Shown here piece after piece: positions 43,008-55,996 of a stretch of DNA of 64,000 nucleotides (position 1 is the stretch's first letter; each line of letters begins with the position of its first letter). The notes under the pieces are model-generated. The model made no database searches, was not told the DNA's origin, and was given only the letters and a program-made list of their open reading frames with translations. Position numbers and translations under genes: made by a program. Source of the stretch: Ferrigenium kumadai (lineage in GTDB: Bacteria > Pseudomonadota > Gammaproteobacteria > Burkholderiales > Gallionellaceae); assembly GCF_018324385.1 (NCBI RefSeq), contig NZ_AP019536.1:62001-126000 (forward strand). Direction: 5' to 3'.

Positions 43008-43964
43008 ATGAACAATCCCCAGTTAAACAAGAACGGTGAACTCCAGCACCTGCTGACCACCGAGGGCCTGCCCGCGCGCATCATGCGCGACATCCTCGAC
43101 CGCGCCGCGACGTTTCTCGATACCACCGACGGGCACGAGATCAAGAAGGTGCCACTGCTGCACGGCAAGTCGGTGTTCAACATCTTCTTCGAGAACAGCA
43201 CGCGCACGCGCACCACCTTCGAGATCGCCGCGAAGCGTCTGTCTGCAGACGTGGTCAACCTCAACATCGGCTCTTCTTCCACCAGCAAGGGCGAGACCCT
43301 GCTGGATACCGTGGACAACCTGTGCGCGATGCATGCCGACATGTTTGTGGTGCGGCACGCGCAGTCGGGCGCAGCGCACCTGATCGCGCGCCACGTCGCG
43401 CCGGACATCCATGTCGTCAATGCGGGCGACGGCCGCCACGCGCACCCGACGCAGGCGCTGCTGGACATGTTCACCATCCGCCACTACAAGAAGGAATTCC
43501 ACAACCTGCGCGTCGCCATCGTCGGCGACGTGCTGCACTCGCGCGTGGCGCGTTCGCAGATCCATGCGCTGACCACACTGGGCGTGCCGGAAGTGCGCGT
43601 GATCGCGCCGAAGACGCTGCTGCCGACCATGGTGGAGAACCTCGGCGTGCAGGTCTATCACGACATGGCGCAGGGTTTGAAGGACGTCGACGTGGTGCTG
43701 ATGCTGCGCCTGCAGAACGAACGCATGCAGGGCGCGGCGCTTCCCTCGGCGCAGGAATACTTCAAGAACTACGGCCTCACCGAAGAGAAGCTGGCGCATG
43801 CGAAAGACGATGCCATCGTGATGCACCCCGGCCCGATGAACCGCGGTGTCGAGATCGACTCGCGAGTCGCCGACGGCCCGCGCTCCGTGATCCTGTCGCA
43901 GGTGACCTTCGGTATCGCGGTGCGCATGGCCGTGATGAGCATCCTCGCAGGGGGCAAACAATGA
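43008..43964 (+). CDS. pyrB: Aspartate carbamoyltransferase catalytic subunit PyrB
   Basis: The 318-residue product has the carbamoyl-phosphate loop [19 protein letters not shown], the SSTSKGET loop, [13 protein letters not shown] and [12 protein letters not shown]. It makes carbamoyl-aspartate in pyrimidine synthesis. ATG 43008 is preferred over GTG 43002 because GAGG lies at a good distance. No pyrI is present. The next gene encodes an inactive dihydroorotase homologue and overlaps by ATGA, as in the class A ATCase of Pseudomonas where it is a structural partner. Confidence 0.96.
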   Translation: MNNPQLNKNGELQHLLTTEGLPARIMRDILDRAATFLDTTDGHEIKKVPLLHGKSVFNIFFENSTRTRTTFEIAAKRLSADVVNLNIGSSSTSKGETLLDTVDNLCAMHADMFVVRHAQSGAAHLIARHVAPDIHVVNAGDGRHAHPTQALLDMFTIRHYKKEFHNLRVAIVGDVLHSRVARSQIHALTTLGVPEVRVIAPKTLLPTMVENLGVQVYHDMAQGLKDVDVVLMLRLQNERMQGAALPSAQEYFKNYGLTEEKLAHAKDDAIVMHPGPMNRGVEIDSRVADGPRSVILSQVTFGIAVRMAVMSILAGGKQ

Positions 43965-45235
43965 ATATTCAGATCAAAAATGGTCGCCTGATCGACCCGA
44001 AGAACAAGATTGACGCACAGCAGGATGTATTCATCGCTGCGGGCAAGATCGCGTCGATCGGTAGCGCACCGGCGAGTTTCGCCGCGGACAAGGTGATCGA
44101 CGCCAGCGGACTGGTCGTCGCTCCCGGCCTGATCGATCTCGCGGCGCGGCTGCGCGAGCCGGGCTACGAATACATGGCGACGCTGGAATCCGAGATGGAT
44201 GCGGCGGTCGCCGGCGGTGTCACCAGCCTCGCCTGCCCGCCGGACACCGACCCGGCGCTGGACGAGCCGGGCCTGGTGGAGATGCTCAAGCACCGTGCGC
44301 GCAACCTGAACCAGGCGCGCGTCTATCCGGTCGGCGCGCTGACCGCGGGGCTTAAGGGACAGGAACTGACTGAGATGGCCGAACTGGTCGACGCGGGTTG
44401 CGTGGCGTTCAGCCAGGCTGACGCGCCGCTGACCGACACGCGCGTGATGATGCGCGCCATGCAGTATGCCGCGACCTTCGATTATCCGGTATGGATGCGC
44501 CCGCAGGACAGCTTCCTCGCGAAGAACGGCGTGGCGCACGATGGCGAGGTGGCGACGCGCTGCGGCTTGCCGGCGATCCCGGTGAGTGCCGAGACCATCG
44601 CACTGGCGACAATGCTGCAACTGGCACGCGACACCGGCGTGCGGCTGCATATCTGCCGCATCTCCAGCGCGGCGGGCGTCGAGATGATCCGCGCTGCCAA
44701 GCAGCAGGGGCTGAAAGTCACTTGCGACGTCTCGATGAACCACGTGCACCTGTCGGATATGGACATCGGCTTCTTCGATCCGAATTGCCATCTGGTGCCG
44801 CCGCTGCGCAGCCTGCACGACCGCGCCGCGCTGCGCTCCGGATTGCTGGACGGCACCATCGACGCGATCTGCTCGAACCACGCGCCGGTTGACGAAGATG
44901 CCAAACAGCTGCCGTTCGCCGAGGCTGAACCCGGCGCGACCGGACTGGAGCTGCTGTTGCCGCTGGTGCTGAAGTGGGCGCAGCAGGAAAAGCTTGGCTT
45001 GTCCGATGCGTTGGCGAGGGCCACGCTGCTTCCCGCCCGTATTCTCGGTCTGGATGCAGGCCATCTGGCCGTGGGTGCTGCCGCCGACCTGTGCGTGTTC
45101 GACCCCGAGGCCTGGTGGAAGGTCGAGCCGGCCGCGCTGAAGAGCCAGGGCAAGAACACGCCGTTCACTGGCTACGAAGTGCAGGGCAAGGTTCGCTATA
45201 CCCTGGTCGATGGCCAGGTGGTCTACCAGGCTTGA
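43961..45235 (+). CDS. pyrX: Dihydroorotase-like protein, probably inactive PyrB partner (PyrC'/PyrX)
   Basis: The 424-residue product has the amidohydrolase scaffold ([55 protein letters not shown]). The metal-binding HxH that should follow PGxxDL is replaced: [14 protein letters not shown] instead of DLHVHLREPG. Without these histidines it is unlikely to hydrolyse dihydroorotate. In Pseudomonas and relatives such PyrC' proteins assemble with PyrB to give an active ATCase. A true pyrC should exist elsewhere in the genome. Overlap with pyrB is 4 nt. Confidence 0.88.
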   Translation: MNIQIKNGRLIDPKNKIDAQQDVFIAAGKIASIGSAPASFAADKVIDASGLVVAPGLIDLAARLREPGYEYMATLESEMDAAVAGGVTSLACPPDTDPALDEPGLVEMLKHRARNLNQARVYPVGALTAGLKGQELTEMAELVDAGCVAFSQADAPLTDTRVMMRAMQYAATFDYPVWMRPQDSFLAKNGVAHDGEVATRCGLPAIPVSAETIALATMLQLARDTGVRLHICRISSAAGVEMIRAAKQQGLKVTCDVSMNHVHLSDMDIGFFDPNCHLVPPLRSLHDRAALRSGLLDGTIDAICSNHAPVDEDAKQLPFAEAEPGATGLELLLPLVLKWAQQEKLGLSDALARATLLPARILGLDAGHLAVGAAADLCVFDPEAWWKVEPAALKSQGKNTPFTGYEVQGKVRYTLVDGQVVYQA

Positions 45236-45291
45236 TGTATCCAGTCTCCCCCACACAGGGGGAGAATTCGTTTCATTCTCAGAGTTTTCAC

Positions 45292-47325
45292 ATGAACCCA
45301 TTACTCGACTTCACAGGTCTGCCGCGCTTTGCGGAGATCAAACCCGAACATGTCGCTCCGGCCATCGAGCAGCTGCTGAACGAGAACCGCGCGCTGGTGG
45401 AACGACTGCTCGCGGACGATGTGCCGCCGACTTGGGACGACTTCGTGCTGCCGATGGAGGATGCCAACGAGCGCGTGTCGCGCGCCTGGGGGCCGGTGGG
45501 GCATCTGAACGCGGTGATGAATAGTCCGGAATTGCGCGAAGCCTACAACGCCACGCTGCCGAAGATCACCCAGTATTACGCGGAGCTGGGACAGAACCTC
45601 GCGCTGTTCAAGAAATTCAAGGCGCTGCGCGACAGCGCGGAGTTCGGGACGCTGAGCGGTGCGCGCAAGAAGGTCATCGAGAACGAGCTGCGCGATTTCC
45701 GCCTCGGCGGCGCGGAGCTGCCGGAAGACAAGAAGGCGCGCTACCTGGAGGTGCAGGAGAAACTGGCGGAACTGTCGTCGCGCTTCTCCGACAACCTGCT
45801 GGATGCGACCAATGCCTACACCCTGGTGATCGAGAACCGCGACGAACTGAACGGCCTGCCGGAGGACGTGTTGCAAGCGGCGCGCGAGGCCGCCGAAGCG
45901 GCTGGCAAAACCGGCTGGCTGTTCACGCTGAAGGCACCGTCCTACATGCCGGTGATGCAGTACGCCGACAACCGCGCACTGCGCGAGAAGATGTACCGCG
46001 CCTATGCGACGCGCGCCAGCGAGTTCGGCGACGCCAAGCTGGACAACGGCCCGCTGATGGACGAGATCGTCAAGCTGCGCGGCGAAGAGGCGGCGCTGCT
46101 CGGCTTCGCCAATTACGGCGAGCTGTCGCTGGCGAGCAAGATGGCGGAGACACCGCAGCAAGTGGTGCAGTTCATGCGTGAACTGGCGCAGCGCGCGCGG
46201 CCCTTCGCCGAGAAGGACCTCGCCGAATTGCGCGAGTTCGCGCGCAACGAACTGGATCTGTCTGAACTGCATTCCTGGGACATCGGCTACGCCAGCGAGA
46301 AGCTGCGCGAAAAGCGTTATGCCTTCTCCGAGCAGGAGGTGAAGCAGTATTTCCCCGAGGATGCCGTGTTGCTCGGCATGTTCCGTCTGGTCGAGACGCT
46401 GTATGGCCTGAGCATCGCACAGGCTTCCGCCCCGGTGTGGCACGAGAGCGTGCGTTTCTTCGACATCCGCGATGCGCAGGGACAATTGGTCGGCCAGTTC
46501 TACCTCGATCTGTACGCGCGCAACAGCAAGCGCGGCGGGGCGTGGATGGACGATGTGATCACGCGCCGCCGCAAGGCAGAGGGCATCCAGACGCCGGTCG
46601 CGTATCTCAACTGCAACTTCTCCGCGCCCGTCGGCGGCAAGCCGGCGACCTTCACGCACGATGAGGTCATCACGCTGTTCCACGAGTTCGGCCACGGCCT
46701 GCACCACCTGCTGACCGAAGTGGAAGACCTCGGCGTGTCCGGTATCAACGGCGTGGAGTGGGATGCGGTCGAGCTGCCCAGCCAGTTCATGGAGAACTTC
46801 TGCTGGGAGTGGGACGTAGTGCAGGGCATGACGCGTCAGGCTGATAGCGGTGAGAAGTTGCCGCGCGCGCTGTTCGACAAGATGCTGGCCGCGAAGAATT
46901 TCCAGAGCGGATTGCAGACGCTACGCCAGATCGAGTTCTCGCTGTTCGACATGTTGATGCACAGCAGCTTCGAGGCAGGTGGCGGCAAGACGATACTCCA
47001 GCTGCTCGACGAGGTGCGCGCCGAAGTCGCGGTGCTGATGCCGCCCGACTTCAACCGTTTCCCGCACAGCTTCTCGCACATCTTCGCCGGCGGCTATGCG
47101 GCGGGCTATTACAGCTACAAGTGGGCCGAGGTGCTGTCCGCCGACGCCTACAGCCTGTTCGAAGAACACGGCGTGCTGAACCCGGACATCGGCGCGCGCT
47201 TCCGTGCCGAGGTGCTGGCGATGGGCGGCAGCCGCGGTGCGATGGAGTCGTTCACCGCGTTCCGCGGGCGCGAACCGAGCATCGCCGCACTGTTGCGGCA
47301 CAACGGGCTGATCGAGGAAGGCTGA
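45292..47325 (+). CDS. prlC: Oligopeptidase A (PrlC), M3 metallopeptidase
   Basis: The 677-residue product carries the zinc motif HEFGHGLHH with the downstream Glu in GVEWDAVELPSQFMENF, and family blocks MYRAYATRASE and RYAFSEQEVKQYF. It degrades short peptides, including cleaved signal peptides, in the cytosol. ATG 45292 is chosen from the usual N-terminus (LLDFTGLPRFAEIKPEHVAPAI). The 56 nt before it hold only a small CCCCCACACAGGGGG hairpin without T-run. Confidence 0.95.
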   Translation: MNPLLDFTGLPRFAEIKPEHVAPAIEQLLNENRALVERLLADDVPPTWDDFVLPMEDANERVSRAWGPVGHLNAVMNSPELREAYNATLPKITQYYAELGQNLALFKKFKALRDSAEFGTLSGARKKVIENELRDFRLGGAELPEDKKARYLEVQEKLAELSSRFSDNLLDATNAYTLVIENRDELNGLPEDVLQAAREAAEAAGKTGWLFTLKAPSYMPVMQYADNRALREKMYRAYATRASEFGDAKLDNGPLMDEIVKLRGEEAALLGFANYGELSLASKMAETPQQVVQFMRELAQRARPFAEKDLAELREFARNELDLSELHSWDIGYASEKLREKRYAFSEQEVKQYFPEDAVLLGMFRLVETLYGLSIAQASAPVWHESVRFFDIRDAQGQLVGQFYLDLYARNSKRGGAWMDDVITRRRKAEGIQTPVAYLNCNFSAPVGGKPATFTHDEVITLFHEFGHGLHHLLTEVEDLGVSGINGVEWDAVELPSQFMENFCWEWDVVQGMTRQADSGEKLPRALFDKMLAAKNFQSGLQTLRQIEFSLFDMLMHSSFEAGGGKTILQLLDEVRAEVAVLMPPDFNRFPHSFSHIFAGGYAAGYYSYKWAEVLSADAYSLFEEHGVLNPDIGARFRAEVLAMGGSRGAMESFTAFRGREPSIAALLRHNGLIEEG

Positions 47326-47342
47326 TTTCCGGGGAGGGCAAA

Positions 47343-47879
47343 ATGAAACGCATCATTCTGTTGAGTGGGCTGCTGGCGGTATCATTGTTCGCACAGGCGG
47401 GGGAGTTGTACCGTTGGGTGGATAAGGCGGGCAAGGTGCATTACGGCGATACGCCGCCGCCTGCGGCCGCGCTGGTCGAGGAAAAGAAGCTCACCGACGT
47501 CGTTGCGCCAAGCGCGGATATGCCTTACGAGACGCGCCGCGCGCAGCAGAACTTTCCGGTGACGCTGTATGTAGGGGATGGCTGCGGCGAGTTCTGCGTG
47601 CAGGCGCGCGAACTGTTGATCAAACGCGGTATCCCGTTCAGCGAAAAGAACCTGGTCACCCGGGAAGAGATCGATGCATTCAAGGCCGCATCCGGCGGGG
47701 ATAAGGTGCCCGTTCTGGCTGTGGGCAAGACGCTCATCAGCGGCTTCAGCGCCAGTCGCTGGAATAACGAACTCGACATCGCGGGTTATCCGAAGTCCGC
47801 ATCCTATCGTCCTCTTCCGGTGCTGCCGGCTCCCGCTGTCGCGAGCGAGGCCGCTCCGGCGAACCCGCCCGCCCCATGA
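47343..47879 (+). CDS. Secreted DUF4124 / glutaredoxin-like protein
   Basis: The 178-residue product has a signal peptide ([19 protein letters not shown]), a DUF4124-like segment ([20 protein letters not shown]) and a glutaredoxin-like domain ([48 protein letters not shown]). The cysteine pair is spaced CGEFC rather than CxxC, so redox activity may differ. A Pro/Ala-rich tail follows. It probably acts in the periplasm. GGGAGG precedes the ATG, and the stop overlaps xthA by ATGA. Confidence 0.82.
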   Translation: MKRIILLSGLLAVSLFAQAGELYRWVDKAGKVHYGDTPPPAAALVEEKKLTDVVAPSADMPYETRRAQQNFPVTLYVGDGCGEFCVQARELLIKRGIPFSEKNLVTREEIDAFKAASGGDKVPVLAVGKTLISGFSASRWNNELDIAGYPKSASYRPLPVLPAPAVASEAAPANPPAP

Positions 47880-48637
47880 AGCTGGCCACCTGGAACGTCA
47901 ATTCGCTGAAGGTACGCCTGCCGCAGGTGCTGGACTGGCTCGCCGCCAATCCGGTCGAGGTGCTGTGCCTGCAGGAGACCAAGCAGCAGGATGCCGATTT
48001 TCCGCAGGCCGATCTGCTGGCGGCGGGTTACCAATCCGTGTTCAGCGGGCAGAAGACCTACAACGGCGTGGCGATCCTGAGCCGCGGTCCGCTGGACGAG
48101 GTGCAGTTCGGCATTCCCGGTTTCGATGACGAGCAGAAACGCGTCATCGCTGCCACGATCAACGGCGTTCGTGTCGTGTGCGTGTATGTGCCTAACGGGC
48201 AAAGCGTGGATTCCGACAAGTACCAGTACAAGCTGAAATGGCTGGAGGCGCTCCGTGCCTGGCTTGCCGGGGAGTTGGCGAAATATCCGAAATTGGCGCT
48301 GCTGGGCGACTACAACATCGCGCCGGAAGACTCCGATGTCTATGATCCCAAGGCCTGGGAAGGCAACGTGCTGGTGAGCGAGCCGGAGCGCCAGCAGTTC
48401 CGCAGCCTGTTGCAGCTCGGACTGCGCGACAGCTTCCGGCTGTTCGAGCAGGCGGAGAAATCCTATTCCTGGTGGGACTACCGCATGATGGCGTTCCGCC
48501 GCAACAGGGGGTTGCGCATCGACCACATCCTGATCAGCGAGGCGCTCGCTGCGAAGTGCAGGGGCTGCATCATCGATCGCACACCGCGCAAGCTGGAGCG
48601 GCCTTCCGACCATACGCCTGTGGTGGCGGAACTGTAG
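47876..48637 (+). CDS. xthA: Exodeoxyribonuclease III
   Basis: The 253-residue product is an AP endonuclease/exonuclease III with [64 protein letters not shown] and the C-terminal RIDHILIS and [10 protein letters not shown]. It repairs abasic sites and trims 3' ends. It starts within the upstream stop (ATGA) and ends 4 nt before the convergent cyclase gene. Confidence 0.95.
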   Translation: MKLATWNVNSLKVRLPQVLDWLAANPVEVLCLQETKQQDADFPQADLLAAGYQSVFSGQKTYNGVAILSRGPLDEVQFGIPGFDDEQKRVIAATINGVRVVCVYVPNGQSVDSDKYQYKLKWLEALRAWLAGELAKYPKLALLGDYNIAPEDSDVYDPKAWEGNVLVSEPERQQFRSLLQLGLRDSFRLFEQAEKSYSWWDYRMMAFRRNRGLRIDHILISEALAAKCRGCIIDRTPRKLERPSDHTPVVAEL

Positions 48638-48641
48638 ATCC

Positions 48642-49541
48642 CTACTGCACGATGAACTCGACCAGTTCGGCCGGGTTGTCCGAGAACGGCTCGCCGAGGC
48701 TGATACTGCCGGATTTGTGCAACACGATCTGTTCGTGGGAGAGCGGGATCACCTGGCCGTCGCTGAATCGGATGTAGGTGCCGTTGGCGCTGTGGTCGAC
48801 GATGATGAACTTGTTGAAGCTGAGTTCGATGCGCGCATGCTGGCGCGAAGCGAAGCTGCTGTTGATCACGAGGTCGCAGGCCTCGCCGCGGCCGAGCACC
48901 GCGCTCCTGTGCTGTTCGTTCAGGGCGGTGGTCTGTCCGTGGTAGCGCAGCATGAGTTCGTTGCGCGCGTCGCTCGGCTTGCGGAATCGCGGCAGGCCGA
49001 TGCGGGTACTCATGGTGTCGTCCCGCTCCCATGAAACCAGAAAGACATCGGAGGCTTCCTGTTTACCCCGAAATTCGGCGCGCATAACCTGCCGGGTCCT
49101 GTTGCGTAAATCATCCGGCAGCTCATTTGCCGCGGCCCGGGTGGTCATGATCTGGCGCGCACGGGTGATGGAGGCGACGCGGGCGGCGATGTTCACTGTG
49201 TCGCCGTACACGTCGCCGTCCTCGCAGATCACTTCGCCATAGTGGAAGCCCACGCGTATGTACATCGGTTGTTCGCCGCCCGGGCGTTCCTTCTCGATCG
49301 CATTCTGCATCGCGCAGGCCGCTTCCAGCGCGGCGGCCGGATTCGGGAAGGTGCACAGGATCTCATCGCCTATGGTCTTGATCAGGGTGCCCCGATGCAC
49401 CGCCATTTCTTTCACCATGGTGGCCAGACAGCCAGCCACCAGACGCCTGGCCGGTTCATTCCCCAGTTTGTCGTAAAGCGCGGTGCTGCCGCTGATGTCG
49501 GCGAACAGGATGGCCAGTTTTTCGGTGTGAGGAGCCGTCAC
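48642..49541 (-). CDS. Class III adenylate/guanylate cyclase with C-terminal FHA domain
   Basis: The 299-residue product begins with a class III nucleotidyl cyclase domain (residues ~8-170): metal Asp15 in LFADISGST, Asp59 in KTIGDEILCTF, and VGFHYGEVICEDGDVYGDTVNIAARV. The C-terminal ~95 residues form an FHA phosphothreonine-binding domain with LGRGEACD, SRQHARIEL and SANGTYI. There is no membrane segment. The FHA domain suggests docking to a phosphoprotein, perhaps a target of the Ser/Thr kinase at 6.3 kb. It overlaps ubiH by 4 nt. The substrate (ATP or GTP) cannot be fixed by eye. Confidence 0.9.
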   Translation of the reverse strand: MTAPHTEKLAILFADISGSTALYDKLGNEPARRLVAGCLATMVKEMAVHRGTLIKTIGDEILCTFPNPAAALEAACAMQNAIEKERPGGEQPMYIRVGFHYGEVICEDGDVYGDTVNIAARVASITRARQIMTTRAAANELPDDLRNRTRQVMRAEFRGKQEASDVFLVSWERDDTMSTRIGLPRFRKPSDARNELMLRYHGQTTALNEQHRSAVLGRGEACDLVINSSFASRQHARIELSFNKFIIVDHSANGTYIRFSDGQVIPLSHEQIVLHKSGSISLGEPFSDNPAELVEFIVQ

Positions 49542-50690
49542 CCGTTCGCCCCGAACATCATGCGTTTCGCGACGAAGCGCTTGGCGAACGGCAGGCAGTC
49601 CAGCGCAGAAAGTGTGGCGGCGCGCGCCGGGGAAAGCAGCGGCAGGTCGTTGGAGAACAGGCGCACCAGGCTGTCGGTGAAGCGGATGCCTGACTCGCGG
49701 TCGGTGCGCCGCCGCGAGCAGTAGGCGGCGAGCATCGCGTCCGTGCCCAGGATCTCAGGTGCGGCATCGAGTATCTCCTGCGCCAGCTCCCATGCGTCGC
49801 GCACGCCCATATTGAAGCCTTGTCCCGCTACGGGATGCAGTGTCTGCGCGGCGTTGCCCAGCAGTACGGTATGCGGCATGGGAACCTGTTGCGGGGCGCA
49901 CCGCAGGCCGAGGGCGAAACAGCTGCGCTGGCTGACGCTCAGGAACGCGCCGAGGCGGTCGCCGAAATGTTCGTGCAGCCTGGCGAGGAAGGTCGCATCG
50001 TCCCAGGCCAGCATTTCCTGCGCCTTGTCGTGCGGTGCGGTCCACACCAGTTCATAGCCGCCCTGATAGGGCAGCAGCGCGAGAGGTCCCTGAGCGGTGA
50101 AGCGCTCGAACGCGGTGTCGGACAGCGGCGCGGCGCAGGTGACGTGGGCGATGAGCGCGCTCTGGCCATAGTCGCGGGTCTCCGGCGGGAATCGTTGCGC
50201 CAGGAGTTTGCCGCCGTCGGCCACCACCGCGAGGCGGGTGTGGAGCGTGTTTTCAGTGCCATCGATCTGGTAGCGGATGACGGCCTGTCCGGTCTCGCCC
50301 TGCAGTTCTGTGACGCTCGCCCCATACACCGTTTTGAGGTCGCTGTGCCGCATGGCCTGGTCCAGCGCGTTGTGCAGTTCGGGGTAGGGCAGCACATAGC
50401 CGAGTTCCGGCGTCTTCATCTCTGCCGCGCGCAGCACCGCGCGGCCGAAGCTTTGCCGCTGCGAGACATGGATGGTGCGGATCGCCGAGACGCTGCGCAT
50501 CGCATCCCAGACGCCGAGGCGCGCCAGCAGCAAACGGCTGCCGTAGGACAAGGCCAATGCGCGCGCATCGGCGCTGGCGAGTTGAGCCGGGCGTGCCTCC
50601 AGTACGCGGACGTCCAGGCCGCTGCCGCGCAGGGCAAGCGCCAGCGCGGCGCCCACCGGGCCGCCACCGATGATTGCGATATCGCATTGT

Positions 50691-50698
<8 letters not shown>
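49538..50698 (-). CDS. ubiH: Ubiquinone-biosynthesis FAD monooxygenase (UbiH-type)
   Basis: The 386-residue product has the FAD GxGxxG site IIGGGPVGAALALAL, the mid-motif (VADGGKLLAQRF) and the second FAD site LLGNAAQTLHPVAGQGFNMGVRDAWEL. This is the UbiH/UbiF/Coq6 family of ring hydroxylases in ubiquinone synthesis. UbiH is the best guess, but other members cannot be excluded. It overlaps pepP by 8 nt; pepP-ubiH is a conserved pair in proteobacteria. Confidence 0.9.
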
Positions 50699-53701
<3,003 letters not shown>

Positions 53702-53763
53702 ATCAGGGGTATCCGGGCGGTCTTAATGGTAAACTCGTGAAAGTTTACCATCTAACCATTGTT

Positions 53764-55980
53764 ATGCGGTTCCGTCTCAAGCCCGTCGCATTCTCTCTGC
53801 TTTGCACATTCGCGCACAACGCCGGTGCGGAGGTGGATATGCTTGCGCTGGAAATGGACCGGACGTTCATGGCGATGCCCGTACCGACGCAGGAAACGCC
53901 CGCGTTCGTGGAAGCGGACCGTCTGGTGGGCAAGCAGCAAAACCAGATCGAGGCGATTGGCAACGCGATATTGCGCAAGCGCGGGCAGTCCATCAAGGCG
54001 GACCGGCTGCTGTACTTCCAGGATACGCAGGATGTCGATGCCCAAGGCTCAGTGGTGGTTGAGCAGGACGGCAACACCATGAGCGGGCCGCACCTGATCC
54101 TCAATCTCGACACCAATATCGGCAAGATGGAGCAGCCAGTGTTCTATCTGGCGGAGAACGATGGGCGGGGTTCCGCAGACGTGATGCTCTTCCAGGACAA
54201 ACAGCATTACACCCTCGACAACGCGACCTACACCACCTGTCCGGCGGATAACGAGGACTGGCTCCTGAAGATGAAGGGACTGGAAATCGACCGCGAGCAG
54301 CAGATCGGCACGGCGCACCATGCCTGGGTGGAGTTTATGGGCGCGCCTATCCTGTATTCGCCATGGATGGACTTCCCGCTCAACGACCAGCGCAAGTCCG
54401 GCTTCCTCGCGCCGGTGTTCGGCAGCACGACCAAGGGCGGCAGCGACCTGATGGTGCCGTATTACTGGAACATCGCACCGAACCGCGATGCAACCATTGC
54501 GCCGCGAGTGATGACCAAGCGTGGCGTGCTGCTCAACAACGAGTTTCGCTATCTGGAGTCGGGTTATGGAGGCGAATTGCACATGGACGTGCTGCCCAAT
54601 GACGCGCTGGCAAACCGCAGCCGCACGCGGATCGCGTTGACCCATAGCCAGAGCATCGCGGCAGGGTTGACCGGCTATGTCAATTTGAACCGTGTTTCGG
54701 ATGATGCCTATTTGCGCGATCTGGCCGATTCGGTGAATATAACGTCGCAAGTCAACCTGGTGCGAGAAGGCTTGCTGTCCTACAACGGTGGTTGGTGGAA
54801 TACCACTGCACGTGTGCAACGTTACCAGACCTTACAGGATCCCGCCGCGCCGATCGGCGTGCCCTATGCGCGTTTGCCGCAGTTGACGGTGGCCGCGCAG
54901 CGGTATGCTTCCGGCGCGAATCTGGCTTTTGCCGGAGAATTTGTCGATTTCAGCCATCCCGCTGCGCTGAATGCCCAGCGGCTGGTGATCAATCCCAGCG
55001 TCAGTTATCCCTTGCTGAGCGATCCGGCGTTTTATCTCACGCCCAAGGTCGGTATACACAGCACTCACTATGTAATGGGGGCCAATAATGCCGCCGCACT
55101 GCCGAACGCTTCGCGCACCCTGCCGATCTTCAGCATGGATAGCGGCATGGCATTCGAGCGCGACTGGAGCCTGGCTGGTGGCAACTATCTGCATACCTTG
55201 GAGCCGCGCGTTTTCTATGTGTATGTGCCATACCGGGACCAGGCGCAGTTGCCGAACTTCGATTCGGCACAGGCCGATTTCAGCTTTGTCCAGATGTTCG
55301 CCGAGAACCGTTTTTTCGGCAGCGACCGTGTCGGGGATGCCAATCACGTCACGCTGGCGATGACCTCGCGCCTGATGGAACAGGCAAACGGCATGGAACG
55401 CCTGAAGGTGACACTGGGTGAGCGGTTCAGCTTTAGCCCGCCGCGAGTGAATTTCATTACGCCTGCGACGAGCACCAACCGTTCGGACATATTGCTGGCA
55501 GTCGCCGGCCGCGTGACCGATGCCTGGACGCTGGACAGCGAGGCGCAATTCGACCCGAACCAATCGCATACCCAACGCTACAACATCGCTGCCCGCTACC
55601 GGCCCGAAGCCGGCAAGGTGGTCAATCTGGGGTATCGCTTCTTGCGCAACACTTTGCGCCATGCCGATCTTTCCGCGCAATGGCCGCTGTCCGGTCGCTG
55701 GCATGCGGTGGGCCGCTGGAACTATTCTTTTCAGGACAACCGCCTTTTGGAGGCGATAGCAGGGCTTGAGTATAATCAAAGCTGTTGGATGCTCCGCCTT
55801 GTGGCTCAACGCTTTACTGTGGGGACGCAGCAAGCCAATACCGGTTTCTTCATACAGCTTGAACTGAATGATCTGGTCAAGGTTGGCTCGGATCCGTTGA
55901 GCTTGCTCAAGAACAGCGTGTCCGGCTACACCAAATTGAATGACAGGCCTGTTGATAAAGCCTCAAAAGTATTGCGCTGA
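53764..55980 (+). CDS. lptD: LPS-assembly protein LptD
   Basis: The product is 738 residues from ATG 53764, which gives a normal signal peptide (MRFRLKPVAFSLLCTFAHNAGA). It has an N-terminal OstA-like jellyroll (RKRGQSIKADRLLYFQDTQDVDAQGSVVVEQDGNTMSGPHL region) and a large C-terminal barrel (SPWMDFPLNDQRKSGFLAP, APNRDATIAPRVMTKRG). It inserts LPS into the outer leaflet with LptE. Only two cysteines are visible in the mature part (YTTCPADNED; YNQSCWMLRLV), so it may use a single inter-domain disulfide rather than two. surA follows 16 nt downstream. Confidence 0.94.
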   Translation: MRFRLKPVAFSLLCTFAHNAGAEVDMLALEMDRTFMAMPVPTQETPAFVEADRLVGKQQNQIEAIGNAILRKRGQSIKADRLLYFQDTQDVDAQGSVVVEQDGNTMSGPHLILNLDTNIGKMEQPVFYLAENDGRGSADVMLFQDKQHYTLDNATYTTCPADNEDWLLKMKGLEIDREQQIGTAHHAWVEFMGAPILYSPWMDFPLNDQRKSGFLAPVFGSTTKGGSDLMVPYYWNIAPNRDATIAPRVMTKRGVLLNNEFRYLESGYGGELHMDVLPNDALANRSRTRIALTHSQSIAAGLTGYVNLNRVSDDAYLRDLADSVNITSQVNLVREGLLSYNGGWWNTTARVQRYQTLQDPAAPIGVPYARLPQLTVAAQRYASGANLAFAGEFVDFSHPAALNAQRLVINPSVSYPLLSDPAFYLTPKVGIHSTHYVMGANNAAALPNASRTLPIFSMDSGMAFERDWSLAGGNYLHTLEPRVFYVYVPYRDQAQLPNFDSAQADFSFVQMFAENRFFGSDRVGDANHVTLAMTSRLMEQANGMERLKVTLGERFSFSPPRVNFITPATSTNRSDILLAVAGRVTDAWTLDSEAQFDPNQSHTQRYNIAARYRPEAGKVVNLGYRFLRNTLRHADLSAQWPLSGRWHAVGRWNYSFQDNRLLEAIAGLEYNQSCWMLRLVAQRFTVGTQQANTGFFIQLELNDLVKVGSDPLSLLKNSVSGYTKLNDRPVDKASKVLR

Positions 55981-55996
55981 TTACAGAAAGACATAG

